NCBI GenBank assembly: GCA_009760855.2 | Contig: WPIO01000194.1 | Coordinates: forward strand, 331,022 to 395,021 | Origin: Cristatella mucedo | Lineage: Eukaryota > Bryozoa > Phylactolaemata > Cristatellidae | DNA: 64,000 nt | Reading direction: 5' to 3' | Shown here: positions 23,440-35,800 of the stretch, piece by piece | Layout: every line of letters starts with the position of its first letter | Numbering within the stretch: the first letter of the stretch is position 1 | Made by a program: the position numbers and the translations under genes | Notes under the pieces: generated by a model | The model's database searches: none | Seen by the model: the letters and a program-made list of their open reading frames with translations, nothing else | What the model was told of the DNA's origin: nothing

Positions 23440-23720
23440 GCTGCACTAATATGTCTACATTCGAGGATGCCATAAGTGACATTGTCCTGAAAGTAATCGC
23501 CTAGTCAAAGAAGACACCAGGTCCACCGGACCATTTACCACAGTCCTACTTCTAGGAAGCCTTAATCTGCTACTGTCTTGAATAACTAACATTTTAAACA
23601 CGCTCTAAGCTTCAGGACATGCCCCTGAAGATTTCAATAAGCTAATAATTTGGCCATATAATAATGAAGTTGCACTAGAACGAGCAAACCCGCATTTCAA
23701 AAAGTCTCCCGTATACAGTT
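23440..23720 (+). mobile_element. LINE fragment, pre-RT/RT start, in B1
   Basis: An STFEDAISDI segment at 23455, a K..PGPPDHL segment near 23515 and later a SGHAPEDF..L segment near 23615 correspond to the stretch around 'specifies the PTWLLK... SGHVP' in CR1/L2-like ORF2 proteins. Stops break it. The same fragment is at 35040-35310. Confidence 0.5.
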
Positions 23721-24449
23721 TCAATCAATGAATAATGATAATTATAACCAGGACGAATGAATTGCACGCCATCATCTCATACCTAAGCATGCACAGACAG
23801 GTGCCTGTGCATGCATGACTGTGTTTGGGTGCAGAAAATGGAAAGTCACACTTCCACAAGTGCATGCTCCTGACTGAGTTCTTTCATCCTAGCATAACCT
23901 GCATATATCCGCATGTGCTGCAAATCGTGTCAACACATTGATGAAGCTTAGGTGCCACTTACGATTGGTAATCACAAAACAAAGGTTCTTGATATATGTT
24001 TGCTTTTTAATAACCTTTTTGTAAACTCATCTAGATATGTGATTTAGGATGCAGAAGAGAGAAAAAACTGCATGTTTACATCACCTAGCAGTGGCCTGCG
24101 GAAAAAAAGGTTAATCCTAATATTCAAGCAAGTTTAATTAGTTTGCGAACATCACCTACTAGTAGGCTACGGAAAGAGCATACATCATTATACAAACGCG
24201 AGTTCAATTAGTTCTCCGAAAAAAGACTCCACGAAGCGATTCGACACTGCACAAAAGGTATTAGCTGGGGCATATTGCGATCATCGGCTAACAGTCGGAC
24301 TATAATGCTGCCTTTCGAGTCGTTTCATTGCTGTTGCTATTGCCAAGGTTTTACCTTGTGTGCCTTACGATTTTTTTGTATCTGGTATACGAAAGGATAA
24401 GCTTCATTGTTTTCTGCCAGCAGGTTCCGAAATTATGATTCATCAGTCT

Positions 24450-24600
24450 AACCATGTTATTCATTTTGTTTGTTTGTCAAGCATGATTTTACTTACTATT
24501 CTATTGCGTATCACTTTGCAGCAAATGTAAAGCGCCTAGAAAGAGATTAAGTTCTCTGAGGGCGCTTTATCAAGTGCAATATTATTATTATTATTATTAT
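24450..24600 (+). mobile_element. LINE-A 3' tail insertion with 5-bp target duplication
   Basis: AGTCT at 24445-24449 is repeated at 24601-24605, and the uninterrupted site CAGTCTCTAAGCAC is seen in A1 near 18828. The insert is the last ~150 bases of LINE-A, from AACCATGTTATTC to GCAAATGTAAAGCGCCTAGA, GGGCGCTTTATCAAGTGCA and (TTA)n. This is a clean, extreme 5' truncation and defines the true 3' end of the family. Confidence 0.92.
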
Positions 24601-25169
24601 AGTCTCCAAGCACTTGTTGTTGCTACAGCAAATATAGCTAATGCAGCTATCTGGAAGAGGTCTCAATTTGAGGTCGATATGAAATAGGAGAGCCCAGACG
24701 TGGGCGAGTGGTAATGTGTTTTAATCAAAGAAAATCTCGAGGACTACGTATCTGACGTACTTCATAGCTAATTTTTGTGTGTGCATGCATCTACAGCTGC
24801 ATGATATCTACGGCTATATCGGTCCTTAATCACTTATTGTCTCATGCCATGAGGTAAAACCCGGGGTAATGGCTTGGGTTAGGTTATCGATTAAAATCCG
24901 CTTGGTACATTTAAGCTACCTATATGGTGTGTAGGCAGCCAAAAGCCAGGTCTGAAGCACTGATCGGTAAAAAGTCTTATAAGCTTGATGGAGGCTCATT
25001 GAAAAACTACTACACCCAAACGATTCACGGCTTAAAGTACTAATATTCGGTTACATAAAAGTTAACGATAATGTCACTCGTTATATTTCCATGTCATGAG
25101 TACTATCATCGGCAATGAGTTGCTATTAGCTATTTTGGTAGGTTCAAGAAGTTCTCTTGCATAGACACT

Positions 25170-25790
25170 TTAAATTTGATTAGTTAGTAATTGCATGATC
25201 GATTGCCGAAAGCATAACATGGTCAAAAGCAACATGCACTGAGTCTGTTTGAAAAATGGTTACTGGTAGCACGCTCGGTGTCAGCTCTCAAAGAGTACAA
25301 TGGAAGAATCACTGAAATCACTGAATTATTTGCACATACATACATTTATAGCTTCCTTTTAAATGTGGTCAAATCAGGGTATGTTGTGATGCCGGCCGAA
25401 AGTAAAATCCAAGGTTAGGGAGCATGTATGCTAACCGCATCATCTCCAAAGTCTTGAAGACAAATACTAGGTATTGGCAAACTATTAGAATCCGCAAAAC
25501 TGAGGCTTCGATCGTTAGCCTGGTGGAAGACTAGGTCAGATAGGTATGCCAGAGAAAACCAATAAGGGAACTAAAAGTGAGTGACTGAAGCTTAAATTCG
25601 ATCCATCGTTCACTGAGAGCCCGTGCAGGTCATCTAGAAGTGGTATGATATGGCAACTGTTCCACTAGCTATAGACTGCCTTAGCTGCAGAGTTTTGCAC
25701 CACCTATAAGTACCGATATATACAGACCGAATGATTAGCAAGCAGTGAGTTACAGAAGATAAGTCGGATTTCATAAATGCAAGGAGCAAT
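25170..25790 (-). mobile_element. LINE-A fragment shared with A1
   Basis: Same fragment and flanks as 19400-20010. The C-terminal ORF region is near 25560-25770 and the 3' noncoding region lies toward 25200. Confidence 0.72.
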
Positions 25791-26071
25791 TTAGATCTGG
25801 TAACCATATCTTAACAAGATTACATTTTAGCAAAGTTACATAGTTGAAAGTAGGCGGACTGTGACAGAGAGTGCCTGACAGCTGAAGAGGAGCACCTCCA
25901 GTCCAAAATTAAAATATTAAAATAACGTACCCTGCCTAACTTTAGTGAGTTGTGGAGAAATAATCTTTTAAACCAGAGTGCATTGAAAAAATGACTTTAC
26001 TGGTTTTTACAGGATTTAGTGTTCCCAAAAGATTTACCAGTAGTATTGAAATCTATCTAGTATCAGGCGGA

Positions 26072-26253
<182 letters not shown>

Positions 26254-26267
26254 CAGATACATGGTCA

Positions 26268-26430
26268 TTAGCTGTGCTCCCAAATCCACAAATTCCTTGG
26301 AAACTGTGCCTTTAGATCAAATACTTCCCAAGTCTGAAGGGCTCTCTATAAAGACGCCACGACGTCTTTTGATACAACCACCTTACAGTAAAGATATAAA
26401 CGCACCTTTTCACATTGCACTTTCATGATT
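26268..26430 (+). mobile_element. LINE-A fragment beside the microsatellite
   Basis: TGCTCCCAAATCCACAAATT, then CCTTGGAAACTGTGCCTTTA and a CTTCCCAAGTCTGAAGG segment match the region just after the RT-ORF end of LINE-A (compare 17960-18030 and 29740-29800). Confidence 0.6.
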
Positions 26431-26964
26431 TTTATACTGGCTTAACTCACACAATGTGTAATTTGTTTCACGTAATTATAACGTGAAAGCTGTATAGTTT
26501 TAAGAAAGTAACTGACTTGTTGGAAATGATGCAAAAAAAGTTATCTAGTTCACATCGGGAGCTCTAAGCACGCGTTTATAATGTTAGATATACAAGTGAG
26601 CAGTAATATTCCGCTGCAGGCTCAAGTTGAACAGTCATTAGGTGAACAAATAGAACGGCTAATTTACAGTTGGTACAGGATCATATGACACGAGGAGACC
26701 AGAACTAGTGCAACCGCTCAGACAGGTATGGAGAAGCCAAGCCAACAAAAACTTGGCTCCAAAGGTAATGCAGTATATACTGAGCCATTATTGCGAATTC
26801 AGAACTTATGGATTTATAAGTTTTAGACATGACCACCTCACTCTGCTGTTCTCAAACTGGTGCCTCCAATTGCGATTCAATGCAAAGCTATGAGATCACT
26901 AACATGTATGACTAGAGTGGGAGCTTACCACACATTACCTCTGCCCATGCGATTGCGAGTGGTG

Positions 26965-27385
<421 letters not shown>

Positions 27386-28589
27386 ACGATTCAAATACAA
27401 AATCGTCTTACCAAGTAACGAGCCAATGGTAGTTTGGTGACTGTTTAAAGCTCTCTATTAACTTCCTTACATCCTGCATTGAACCTGCTTTCCGATTCCC
27501 TCATGCCAGGTTTGCAACAGAAGCTTTTGTTTTTCCAGCTACGGACAGTGGAACTCTCAACGTGATTTTACTCAATGAATCATGTTCTCCTCTTGCTGAA
27601 TGCATTGAGCTGGTAATGCAGTGCTGCTTACTGACTTCCTCGACTATAGTTCATACTACCCATGAATCTCAGTTCCTTTTTGTTTGGAGAGATGAAGTCT
27701 CTGAACTACTGCATGTGTGTAGCAAACAGCTCAAAATTTAAACGAGCCATTTAAAACTCCACGCTATTTTAAGTAGACTTAGATTAGAGTTATAGGCTTA
27801 AATATATTATATTACATTATATTAGATCCTTAGCTAAAAATGTGCATGCATATGCAGAAAAGGTGGCCGGTGGCAGGGGCGAATCCCCTCCCATGGATAG
27901 AGGGAAGTACCTATATCTTGTGGCAACTTTACACAGCCTTGGGGGACGGGGCACGAGACTCTTTCTGCAACTTGAACCAACGCCCCAAACACGATCGTGT
28001 TGGCTCCGCCTTTGCATGCATGTTATTTAAGTTATTCTACCACCAACACGCTGGGTGTGGTCTTCTTAGGTTTCCCACTCAGTTTGAATACTACTGAATT
28101 TCAGGTTTTGACCTCCGAAAAGGCAAAAAGAGATTCGAGAAAATCTTATTCATGCACTTTGCAATGCCATTGCTTTCCGGTGTATTTAGCCTTTTTATAT
28201 CATGGATTAGACATGCACATCACGAGATTGTATAGGCTCTCATTATACAGAGTTAGAGAGAATGGGAGTTAATAAATATCCTTCAACATTTCGACACCAG
28301 ATACAATTTATGATAGCAGAATTGCTAGAATGCCTAGTTACCGTTCAAATCAGTTCTGATTCTGCTGCTTTAAAATTTGGCGTTTGATAGAACTTCCATA
28401 AAGTCTGCGTGGCTCTGTGAAGTCCCACACAAAATATGTCAGACTATCGCCGCAAATCGGAAGACTAATATTTTTATCCAGATGGGAAAGCTATGTAGAA
28501 CTTGTGTGCAAGTGGGCAAGAAAATCAGTGTTAACGTAAGAATTGCTAAACACCCTATAAATATAAAATATAGCAAATGCTTAGTTTCT
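27386..28589. other. No recognisable gene
   Basis: A GC-richer stretch at 27860-28020 (GGCGAATCCCCTCCCATGG) has overlapping short frames on both strands without motifs. The rest is ordinary AT-rich sequence. Confidence 0.45.
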
Positions 28590-30105
28590 ATTTAGCACGT
28601 ATCGTGGTGGACCAGCTGAACTCATATCTTGAAACTTCAAACCTTGCTAGTAAAATCCAGTCTGACTATAGAGCTTATCATTCACAGAGTCACCATTGCT
28701 TAGGGTGTACAACGACCTAATTAGCAAGGCAGACATAGGTTGAGTGTCTCCACTTGTTTTCCTCGATCTTTCGGCAGCTTTTGATACTATCGATCAGAAA
28801 GTTGTCTCGTGTCGCCTGGGCATCACTGGCACTGCTCTACGCTGGTGCATGTGCTCTCTCAGTGGGGGACTCGAGAGTATTAACATGAATGGACAAACAT
28901 CATCTGAGGTACGTCTGAAATATGGGGTACCTCAGGGCTCCGTGCTAGGTCCAGTTCTTTTCACCGTTTATACTCTCCCTCTTGCTAATGCGATTTCCAA
29001 GCAAAATCTTGGCTTTTGCTTCTATGCGGATGACACTCAGTTGTGACCATTGCTTTGATACCTCCCAGCCTTCGAGCTCCTTGAATTCTCTTAACTCACA
29101 TGCTGGATGTTTTGTTGACATCCACACACGGGTACCAGCAAACTTTTTTTAAGCCTAAGCATTGATGAAACTAACTTTCAAGTCATGGGCAAACCCACAA
29201 GGAGTCAGAAAATGGAAAGGCTGAAGCTCATAATTGGCACTGGTAGCATATCTTCAGTGAAATCTGCTCGAAATTTAGGTGTTATGTTCCAAACTGACCC
29301 CTCGTTAGACGACCATTTCAGCTCCACAATCAAGTCTGCCTACTTTCAGCTGCATAACATTTCTAAAATTTGGGCATGTTTATATAGAGATACCACGTCT
29401 AAGTTGGTCTATGAATTTGTAACATCCCGTCTTGATTTCTGTAACTCACTGCTCGCTCGCCTACCAGTATGTGCGATCAGGCGATTACAGCTGGTGCAAA
29501 ACTCTGCAGCTAGGCTTGTCTATCGTGAGCGTCCCAGTTGCCACATCACACCACTTCTCGCTGACCTGCACTGGGTCACAGTCAAGAAACGGATCGACTT
29601 CAGGGTCTTGTCACTCACTTTTAGGTCACTTCATTATTTGGCTCCAGCCTATCTTTCAGATCTATTCCCCCACCAGGCCAAAAATCGTACCACCTGCTTT
29701 TTTGGAATCCAACAGTTTAACAATACATCGTTAAAACCTAATTTCCTTTGAAGACCGTGCATTTAGTTCGTATGCTCCCAAAACCTGGAACTCCCTCCTG
29801 ACTTGCGTATGAACATCCCATTACTCGACAACGTTTAAAAAGAACTTACAAACACAGTTATTTAGGACAGCATTTAGTGAGTCCCTGTGATTCTTACTTT
29901 GTGTACTTATGTGTGTTGACACTGTGCGTTCTGCCACTAACCACATTAACATGCTGACCCTGTGCATGTCACCCCTAAACATGTTATTTATGTTGTTTAT
30001 CAAGCATAATATTGCTCACCATTCCATTGTGTCTCCCTTTGCAGCAAATGTAAAGCGCCTAGAAAGAGATTGAGTTCTCCGAGAGCACTTTACAAAGTGC
30101 AGTAA
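28590..30105 (+). mobile_element. LINE-A, best-preserved copy with RT active site
   Basis: Two frames cover most of the RT domain. The first (28744-29046) has LDLSAAFDTID (residues 7-17), YGVPQGSVLGPVLF (60-73) and the catalytic FYADDTQL (93-100, nt 29020-29043). The second (29185-29751) has ARNLGVMF, FVTSRLDFCNSLLARLP, LQLVQNSAARLVYRERPSCH, LLADLHW and LAPAYLSDLF. A stop right after the YADD box and a gap separate them. Upstream, a VVDQLNSYLE..SDYRAYHS segment (28605-28690) marks the start of the RT domain. Downstream come the 3' noncoding region and a tail ending AAGTGC at 30100. The family copies itself by target-primed reverse transcription; this copy is dead (5' truncated, frameshifted). 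The short (ATT)n remainder lies beyond the solo LTR at 31440-31475. Confidence 0.9.
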
Positions 30106-31439
30106 TGTAACGCCGAAGGCTCGGCGGGGTAAGCTTGACCTGCCGCTTACCTAGCGGCGTAGCCTATCGCCTAATGCCGTTCGGTGCGCGCCTACGCGCA
30201 ATAAGCTGGCCGCCACGAAACGAGCGTTTCTGGCGCTGACCTGCTTACCGTTACTAAAGGGGGTCGTGAGTCCGCGGCGTGAATTGGAAAGCGAGACACA
30301 CAAATTGGGGATTTTACTGAACTTTATTCGCAAGCGCACAAAGTCGCTGCGCGTCTAGTTCAGCTTTATCTCCACACTCCTCGCACGTTCAACACTCTTG
30401 CGGAGGGAATACTCCTCTACACTAAGCGCGACCCGGACCCTAAACCCTAACCGGTGAACTAGGAATCCGTTCCCACCTGTGCCGAGGGAATACCCCAAAC
30501 ACGCCAACTTAAACACTCGAGCGGAGGGAGTACTTCTCCACACTGAAGTGCGAACCGGAGCCTAAACCCTACCCGGTGAACTAGAACTCGGTTTCCACCA
30601 GTGCGACCGGAATACTCCACACACGCCAACTCAAGCACTCCTGCGGAGGAAATACTTCTCCACACTGAAGCGCGACCCGGAGCCTAAACCCTACCCGGTG
30701 AACTAGAGCTCCACACACGCCGACTACGACTAGCTCGCGCCGGCAAATCCCTATGCCGAGAGCACGTGCTAGCGCGCACACACACGACACAAAAGAAACA
30801 CAAAACACGAATGAACACACAAAATGCCAGCTCGGGCGCGATACGACCGTGTTCGGTGGGGTTCCACCGAATCCTCCTAGAGCTGTCTCGTCTTGTTCCG
30901 TCCATCGTCGGCGGACAGCCCGCCCTCCTCCCTCGCTTTTAGAGAAACGAGTGCCCGACGGCGTCGAGGCGCAGAGCCGGACCAGAGACAAAAGACACGA
31001 GGCAAAAGACCCAGAGCGAGCGTCGCTCGACTCTTAAATACTTGGCTGAGACAATGGGGCAAGAGCTTAGTGGTATTGGGCCCGGACACCTTGGCCCATT
31101 ACGGAAAGGAATGACTACCGTTCCCAGGCCACTGGCAGGGCACCTCCGTCCAGCTTGAATGGCGAATGGGTTCCAGACGCTTCTTTCTTGGGAAGAGGGA
31201 AGGCGGGGGTTGACAGGCCAGCCAATATCTATCAGCAGCTTCCGCGAGTATCGGACCAATTCTAAAGGCCGAATCGCCGCCGCTCGTCTCAGAGCTTCCT
31301 GGCCTGCTCCTAAGCGCTTCCTCTCTAACCGCACTGACGCTCCTCTCTGGCTCACTGCTCCAGGACAAAGGGGCTCTAGCCCGACGCCGAACAGCTCTTG
31401 TTCGCGCTAAAATTCAGCCAAAGCCAGCCGGGCGCTACA
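30106..31439 (-). mobile_element. Solo LTR, 1334 bp, Gypsy-like ends
   Basis: It begins TGTAACGCC and ends GGCGCTACA (TG...CA with short inverted ends) and is flanked by GTAA at 30102-30105 and 31440-31443, a 4-bp target duplication made inside the LINE-A tail. It is markedly GC- and CpG-rich against its surroundings. Minus orientation is inferred from TATTTAAG (complement of 31033-31040) as TATA box and AATAAA (complement of 30323-30328) as poly(A) signal. There is no internal coding region, so this is the product of LTR-LTR recombination. Arg-rich frames inside it are artefacts of composition. A related LTR is at 45808-47248. The Gypsy assignment is tentative, based on ends and duplication size. 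Confidence 0.85.
30385..30722. repeat. ~122-bp tandem repeat inside the solo LTR
   Basis: The word GCGGAGG recurs at 30400, 30521 and 30643, each time followed by a TACT.CT.CACACT segment, GCGCGACCCGG or a close variant, and CCTAAACCCTA.CCGGTGAACT. The unit is 121-122 bp in about 2.7 copies. The second LTR shows only worn traces of it (46300-46660). Confidence 0.88.
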
Positions 31440-31475
31440 GTAATATTATTAATGATGTTATTAATAATATTAAGA
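31440..31475 (+). mobile_element. (ATT)n end of the LINE-A copy split by the LTR
   Basis: GTAATATTATTAATGATG continues the ATT-rich tail interrupted at 30105. Confidence 0.75.
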
Positions 31476-32577
31476 ACTCAACATTCAGTCATCCTTTTGA
31501 ATTAATGGCTTGGTTCGCCGTTGGTAATGATCAAGGGCATAATAATTGAGTGAGGCCTGGGTGGGTAATTGCTATAGAGGAACCCCAAGTGCTCTTTTGC
31601 CTTTTGGCTCCACCATCGATCGCTGCACATGAACTGAATGACCAATCTATAAGAGATTTGAACTAAGTAAACGAAACGGCCAGTGAGCTGAAAGCCTAGG
31701 AACGAGTAAAGAGTGGACCTAGTAGGGGGCAATGAGGTTGAGTTAGAAAGCCTCTGGCAGCCAGCCATAGGACCTACAGGCTAGGGAGGCAACAGTAAAA
31801 TCGATACGTTGCTGGATCTAGTACCCATTACCATTTGTTCAGTGGTACAATGTGGCAGCTAGGCTGTTGAAGACAGACAATTATCCTGTTGATTTTCGCT
31901 TATTTAGCTGATGTCGTTGGTCAATAACTTTGTCAATTTCATGAAAGAAAAGTTGCAAGCATGGACGACTCTTTGTTGACTTATTGATTAAAGCCAGATT
32001 GGAGGCACTAGGTGACTGCTTGAAAAGCCTGAATTTGGTTGACTTATTCTGCACTGAACAGTGCAAGATCGACCAGTGCCTTCTGTTTTGCTTGCCGGAA
32101 CGTGATTGCTTTCATAAAGATCAGTAAAAAACTGGCATAGTATCGTGGTCCCTTGCCACAGCAAGTCACGTTTGCATAAAAATGACCTAATGTTCTACAT
32201 TTCAAATTGTCTATTCACCCTCGGCGGAACTCTAAAGGTATCTAAGCTCGCAAATGAAACACTTCTGATGCATATAACTTCAGCTATTAAATTAAATTAT
32301 GGATTAAGTTTGAGCTTGCAAAATATACAAAAGAAATTTCAGCTATATAACTTGTGTCGTATAATCCAATCAACGGTGCCTCCTACGAACACCTTCTCAT
32401 TTCTATTTAAAGGTTTGATACCGTAGTAGAAGATAATTTTCGAAAGTCTAGTCGCGCTTAGCATGAACATATACAGCCTTTTAAGTTAAGGGACTTTACT
32501 CTGTACTCCTGGGCGTACTCGACGTAAAGGGCTTCACTTAAAACCCTTCTGAATATGTCGCCTACCTTTTTATACAG

Positions 32578-32712
32578 GTGAGCTTCATTAATAGCGGTTA
32601 ATATCCTCGTCCCGAACAAGGCCTAGCTGAGGTCGTGGGCTCGAGCCCCAAGGCATACGTAAAGCGCCTGAATAGAGATTAGGTTATCTTAGGGCACTAT
32701 ACAAATACATTC
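32578..32712 (+). mobile_element. tRNA-derived SINE in B2
   Basis: Same site as 21900-22035. The B-box segment GTCGTGGGCTCGAGCCCCAA (32632-32651) is intact. The tail GTAAAGCGCCTGAATAGAGA followed by TTAGGGCACTATACAAAT is the closest of the SINE tails to LINE-A. Confidence 0.78.
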
Positions 32713-33379
32713 TATATCTATATAGTATCTATATTTAAATGGCCAAGATTTTAACTCTTATCCGAGCAATATAATACGTCGTATTAGCTTTACATTAACT
32801 CGAAAGACAGTCTAACTGAAATAATTTCCACTCATTATAAACAAGTTTTGAAAGTAATCTTGATAAAATAAGCCAACGTGCATAATCCGAGCAACTAAGG
32901 TAGATCGTGCTTTTTACACGCTAGAATCTTCTACTTTGAAACTCCCAAACGCATTTTCTACTTAAAGTGAAGGTCATTACATTTTCAAACTACCAATTTA
33001 CATGCATCTTGAGTCCATGACTGAATGATCTTCATCCACGTTTCTATTTTGATCTCACAATGCAACTCACGCAGAAGAACTCGAGTTTCTCGCCTAATAC
33101 GACCGGCCAGCCCAATGTGCATCCTATCTGGTATTTTTTGTCTATAATGGGTTACAATGATAAGAATAGAAGCGAAAAGATGCTACTCATGTTTAAATAT
33201 ACCACTGTACGGCTCTTGAGTACAGTAGAAAAGCTCAGCTCGCTAATAGCATCCTAATGTTATTTAATATAAAAAAGCCGTCTCAGATTATCTACCCAAC
33301 AGCTAATCGAGGAAAGGTAACCTCCCTGTCTATTATCAACCGGCGTATCGCTGACAATATTGGTTTGCACAATTGTGAT

Positions 33380-34340
33380 AAATGTCTGGTAATAAAGTCA
33401 CTGGATAATCAAGAGAAACTTCGCCTTCTTTGTCATTACGGTCCACATTGCCACCTATAACGACAGAAGGCAGTGTTAAACATGAGTGGTGCGTCTCTTG
33501 GCTAATATATTAACTTTACTCTGTCAAAGCACTGTAGTTCATTCGCGCATTAACTAACAGCATTCCTTATGGGCAAACTCTGAGTTTTCTTAGTGCATTA
33601 CAGCCAACCGTAGTGGCTCTGACGTCTATTACAATTTGCTGCCTTCCATTTGCAAAACTGTTGAAAGGACAGCCCGGCAAAATCAATAATTATTGGAAAC
33701 TATAAGTAGATATCATTAAAAGCCAAGGGAAAACATCAGGCAGTTTACAATAACCAAGACAAGTACATGGATTTTCCGAAAAAGGTCGCTGAAACTCTGC
33801 ACTAAGGTTAACTATGACGTTCTCGCCGCTGGGAAATGGAAATGCTGAAGCAGCTCGGCAGCACGATAGTCCAGCATTCGATACTTTTAAGTCAACTTTC
33901 TGAGGCATACCTGAAATTTCCACTGGCATTTTGCAAAACAAAAAATTCCAAAATTTTCCATTTGGTTAGCAACGTTTCCACACTGTTAAAATGTACATAT
34001 GCTCTTTTTACCGCCAAATACATGCATAGGATATCTAATGTAGCAGTAGAAAAAATTTAAATTCATTTTTAAATGACTCCAGATTCAAAGCTAGATATTT
34101 AATCAGCAATTAAAAGAATTCTGAGCACTTTTAAGAAAGTATTCTGTGACCACGATTTCTTTAAGCATAGCTATTTTTTTCACTATGGAAGAGTTAGTCC
34201 ACAACCAAGCACACGGTCACCTATTTAATCTGTTCAGGCAAACGTATGTTACTAGCAAATATTGCTGCTGGATTTGCATAATTGTGTTTAATATTTTCGC
34301 TGGATCTTAGCTAAGGTGTGTTTTTGAAATATCAAATGTG
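33380..34340. other. B2-specific segment, origin unknown
   Basis: B1 passes from the matching AATTG.GAT...AATGATAAATGTC words (22700-22725) almost directly to TAATGGGACC (22743), whereas B2 has about 950 extra bases between AATTGTGATAAATGTC (33371) and TAATGGGACTTTC (34348). No terminal repeats, RT motif or tRNA boxes were seen. It may be an unidentified insertion, or B1 may have a deletion. Confidence 0.55.
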
Positions 34341-34395
34341 CGATTTTAATGGGACTTTCAGCAGCTAGAATCCGTAGGCATCGTTTATTCTCTCT

Positions 34396-34578
34396 TTGCA
34401 GGTTTCCATTCAGACCCTGAGACAATGTAAATGCTATCTAACCACAAATATTTATTTGGAAGTTGTACCTGACATCGTTCTACCTTATATCGAGCGTGTT
34501 TGTCACAGTTGCCTTGCTCAGACAGACCGTGTGCTAGGCGAGGATTTGACAAATGTATCGTTGCTTTGGTTGCAATAA
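34396..34578 (+). other. 60-codon frame after an acceptor-like tract in B2
   Basis: Follows TTCTCTCTTTGCAG. The frame shares CYLTTN, then YLEVVPDIV and RVCHSCLAQ with a broken frame in B1 (22795-22930). It competes with a minus-strand reading of the same bases. No family is recognised. Confidence 0.2.
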
Positions 34579-35029
34579 GTATTCAGTCATGTAAAGCACG
34601 TGATCATTTACAAACCTCTGTTGTTTGAGGAAGTGCCAAAATAATTCTATTCACAAGCTTGTCCACGAAATCACATCCAGCCGCGAGTATGTAAAGTGAC
34701 GTTTTAGGAACTCAAGTAACCAATCCAATTCTTGAATGAATACAAGATCTATAATCTTACTACCAGCTGTTTTTTTCATTTCTTGCAGTTACCGTAAAAG
34801 AGAAAGCATACAACGAGTCGACTGTTATAAAAATGGGGTTTACGAAAAATTGCAGCCAAGGAAGCATCGAATATTCAGTGAGCCAGCCAGTCTTTAGTGT
34901 GTATTTTGGATAAAATATAAATACCATCAGTATTAACTTCCGAAGGTGCATAGGTGAGGGCAGTTTTACTATTTTTTGTGGAGCTAGCCATTTTTGATTT
35001 CCTTGATGCAACCACCGGCTGCATAGAAT

Positions 35030-35310
35030 TTTTTATTCTTTGCTGCACCACAATGTCGACATTCGAAGATGCCATAAGTGAAATCATCCTGAAAGTAATC
35101 GCCCAGTCAAAGAAGACTCCAGATCCACTGGACCATATATAGCAGTCGTACTTCTAGGAAGCCTTCATCTGCTGCTGTCTTGCGTGTGTAACATTATAAA
35201 CAAGCCCTTCGCCTCAGGACATGTCCATGAACCTCTCAATAAGCTAGTAATTTTGCCATATGTTAAAACAGTAGCACTTGACCGATAAAACCCGCAGTTT
35301 CCATTGTCTC
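35030..35310 (+). mobile_element. LINE fragment, pre-RT/RT start, in B2
   Basis: The frame ending at 35142 has STFEDAISEIILKVIAQSKK then PDPLDHI. A later frame gives NKPFASGHVHEPLNKLVILP near 35200-35260, equivalent to the SGHVP...K.A...P segment that starts the RT domain in CR1/L2-like ORF2 proteins. Paralogous to 23440-23720. Confidence 0.55.
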
Positions 35311-35394
35311 CCGTTTAACGTCTCAATCAATTAATCAGAATAATAATAAGTAGGATGAATAAATGGCAAGCCATCATCTCGTATCAAAACATGC

Positions 35395-35672
35395 TAAGAC
35401 ACGCAAATGTACTTACATGACTGTGCTTGGGTGTAGAAAAGGAAAGTAAAACTTCCACAAGTACATTCTCCTGACTGAGTGCACTCACCCAAGCTCAACC
35501 TGCACAAATCCACATGTGCTGCAAATCTTGCAAATACTTCGATAAAGCTTAATTTGCCACTTGAGATTGGTAATGACAAAGCAAAGGTTCCTGATATCTT
35601 TTTGCCTTCTGATAACCTTTTGCAAACCTCATCGGATATGTGATTTATGATGTAGAAGAGGGAAAACTGCAT
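35395..35672 (-). other. 92-codon open frame in B2, unrecognised
   Basis: Cys-rich at its C-terminal third (HVDLCRLSLGECTQSGECTC). The B1 copy (about 23780-24060) has several stops in the same register, so no constraint is evident. Confidence 0.15.
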
Positions 35673-35800
35673 GTTTTCATCACCTAGCTGAAGGTTGCAG
35701 AGACAAGATTAATCATTCTACACAGAAAGTTAAATAAGTTTGCGAACATTAGGCTGCGGAGAAAAGATAAATCATTTTGCACAAGCAAGTTAAATTAGTT

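Larger units (their letters stand above)
20939..24206 (+). repeat. Duplicated block B1 (paralogue B2 at 31582-35800)
   Basis: It starts at GCTCTACCGTCGATCG.TGCACATGAACTGA (20970; B2 31608) and continues collinearly through the SINE (21900; 32578), GGAAGTTGTACCTGACATCG (22855; 34459), GTGACGTTTT.GGAAC (23092; 34695), the GATGCCATAAGTGA segment (23467; 35067) and the TTAGTTTGCGAACAT end. B2 contains about 950 bp (33380-34340) that B1 lacks. B1 abuts A2 directly at about 24207. Confidence 0.88.
24207..25862 (+). repeat. Duplicated block A2 (paralogue A1 at 18593-20092)
   Basis: Collinear with A1 over its whole length apart from a 151-bp LINE-A tail at 24450-24600. Together with B1 and B2 the order is A1-B1-A2-B2, as expected from one direct duplication of an A-B unit followed by insertions. 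Confidence 0.88.
31582..35800 (+). repeat. Duplicated block B2 (paralogue B1 at 20939-24206)
   Basis: Collinear with B1 from the GCTCCACCATCGATCGCTGC segment at 31608 to the TTAGTTTGC segment near 35798. B2 carries an extra ~950 bp at 33380-34340. No third A copy follows it. Confidence 0.88.

Noticed and set aside
30428-30450. Telomere-like CCTAAACCCTAA
   Set aside because: It occurs once per 122-bp unit of the LTR array and is not a telomeric tandem array.
30581-31410. Several overlapping Arg/Pro/Ser-rich frames on both strands
   Set aside because: They overlap one another in a GC-rich solo LTR; open length is due to base composition.
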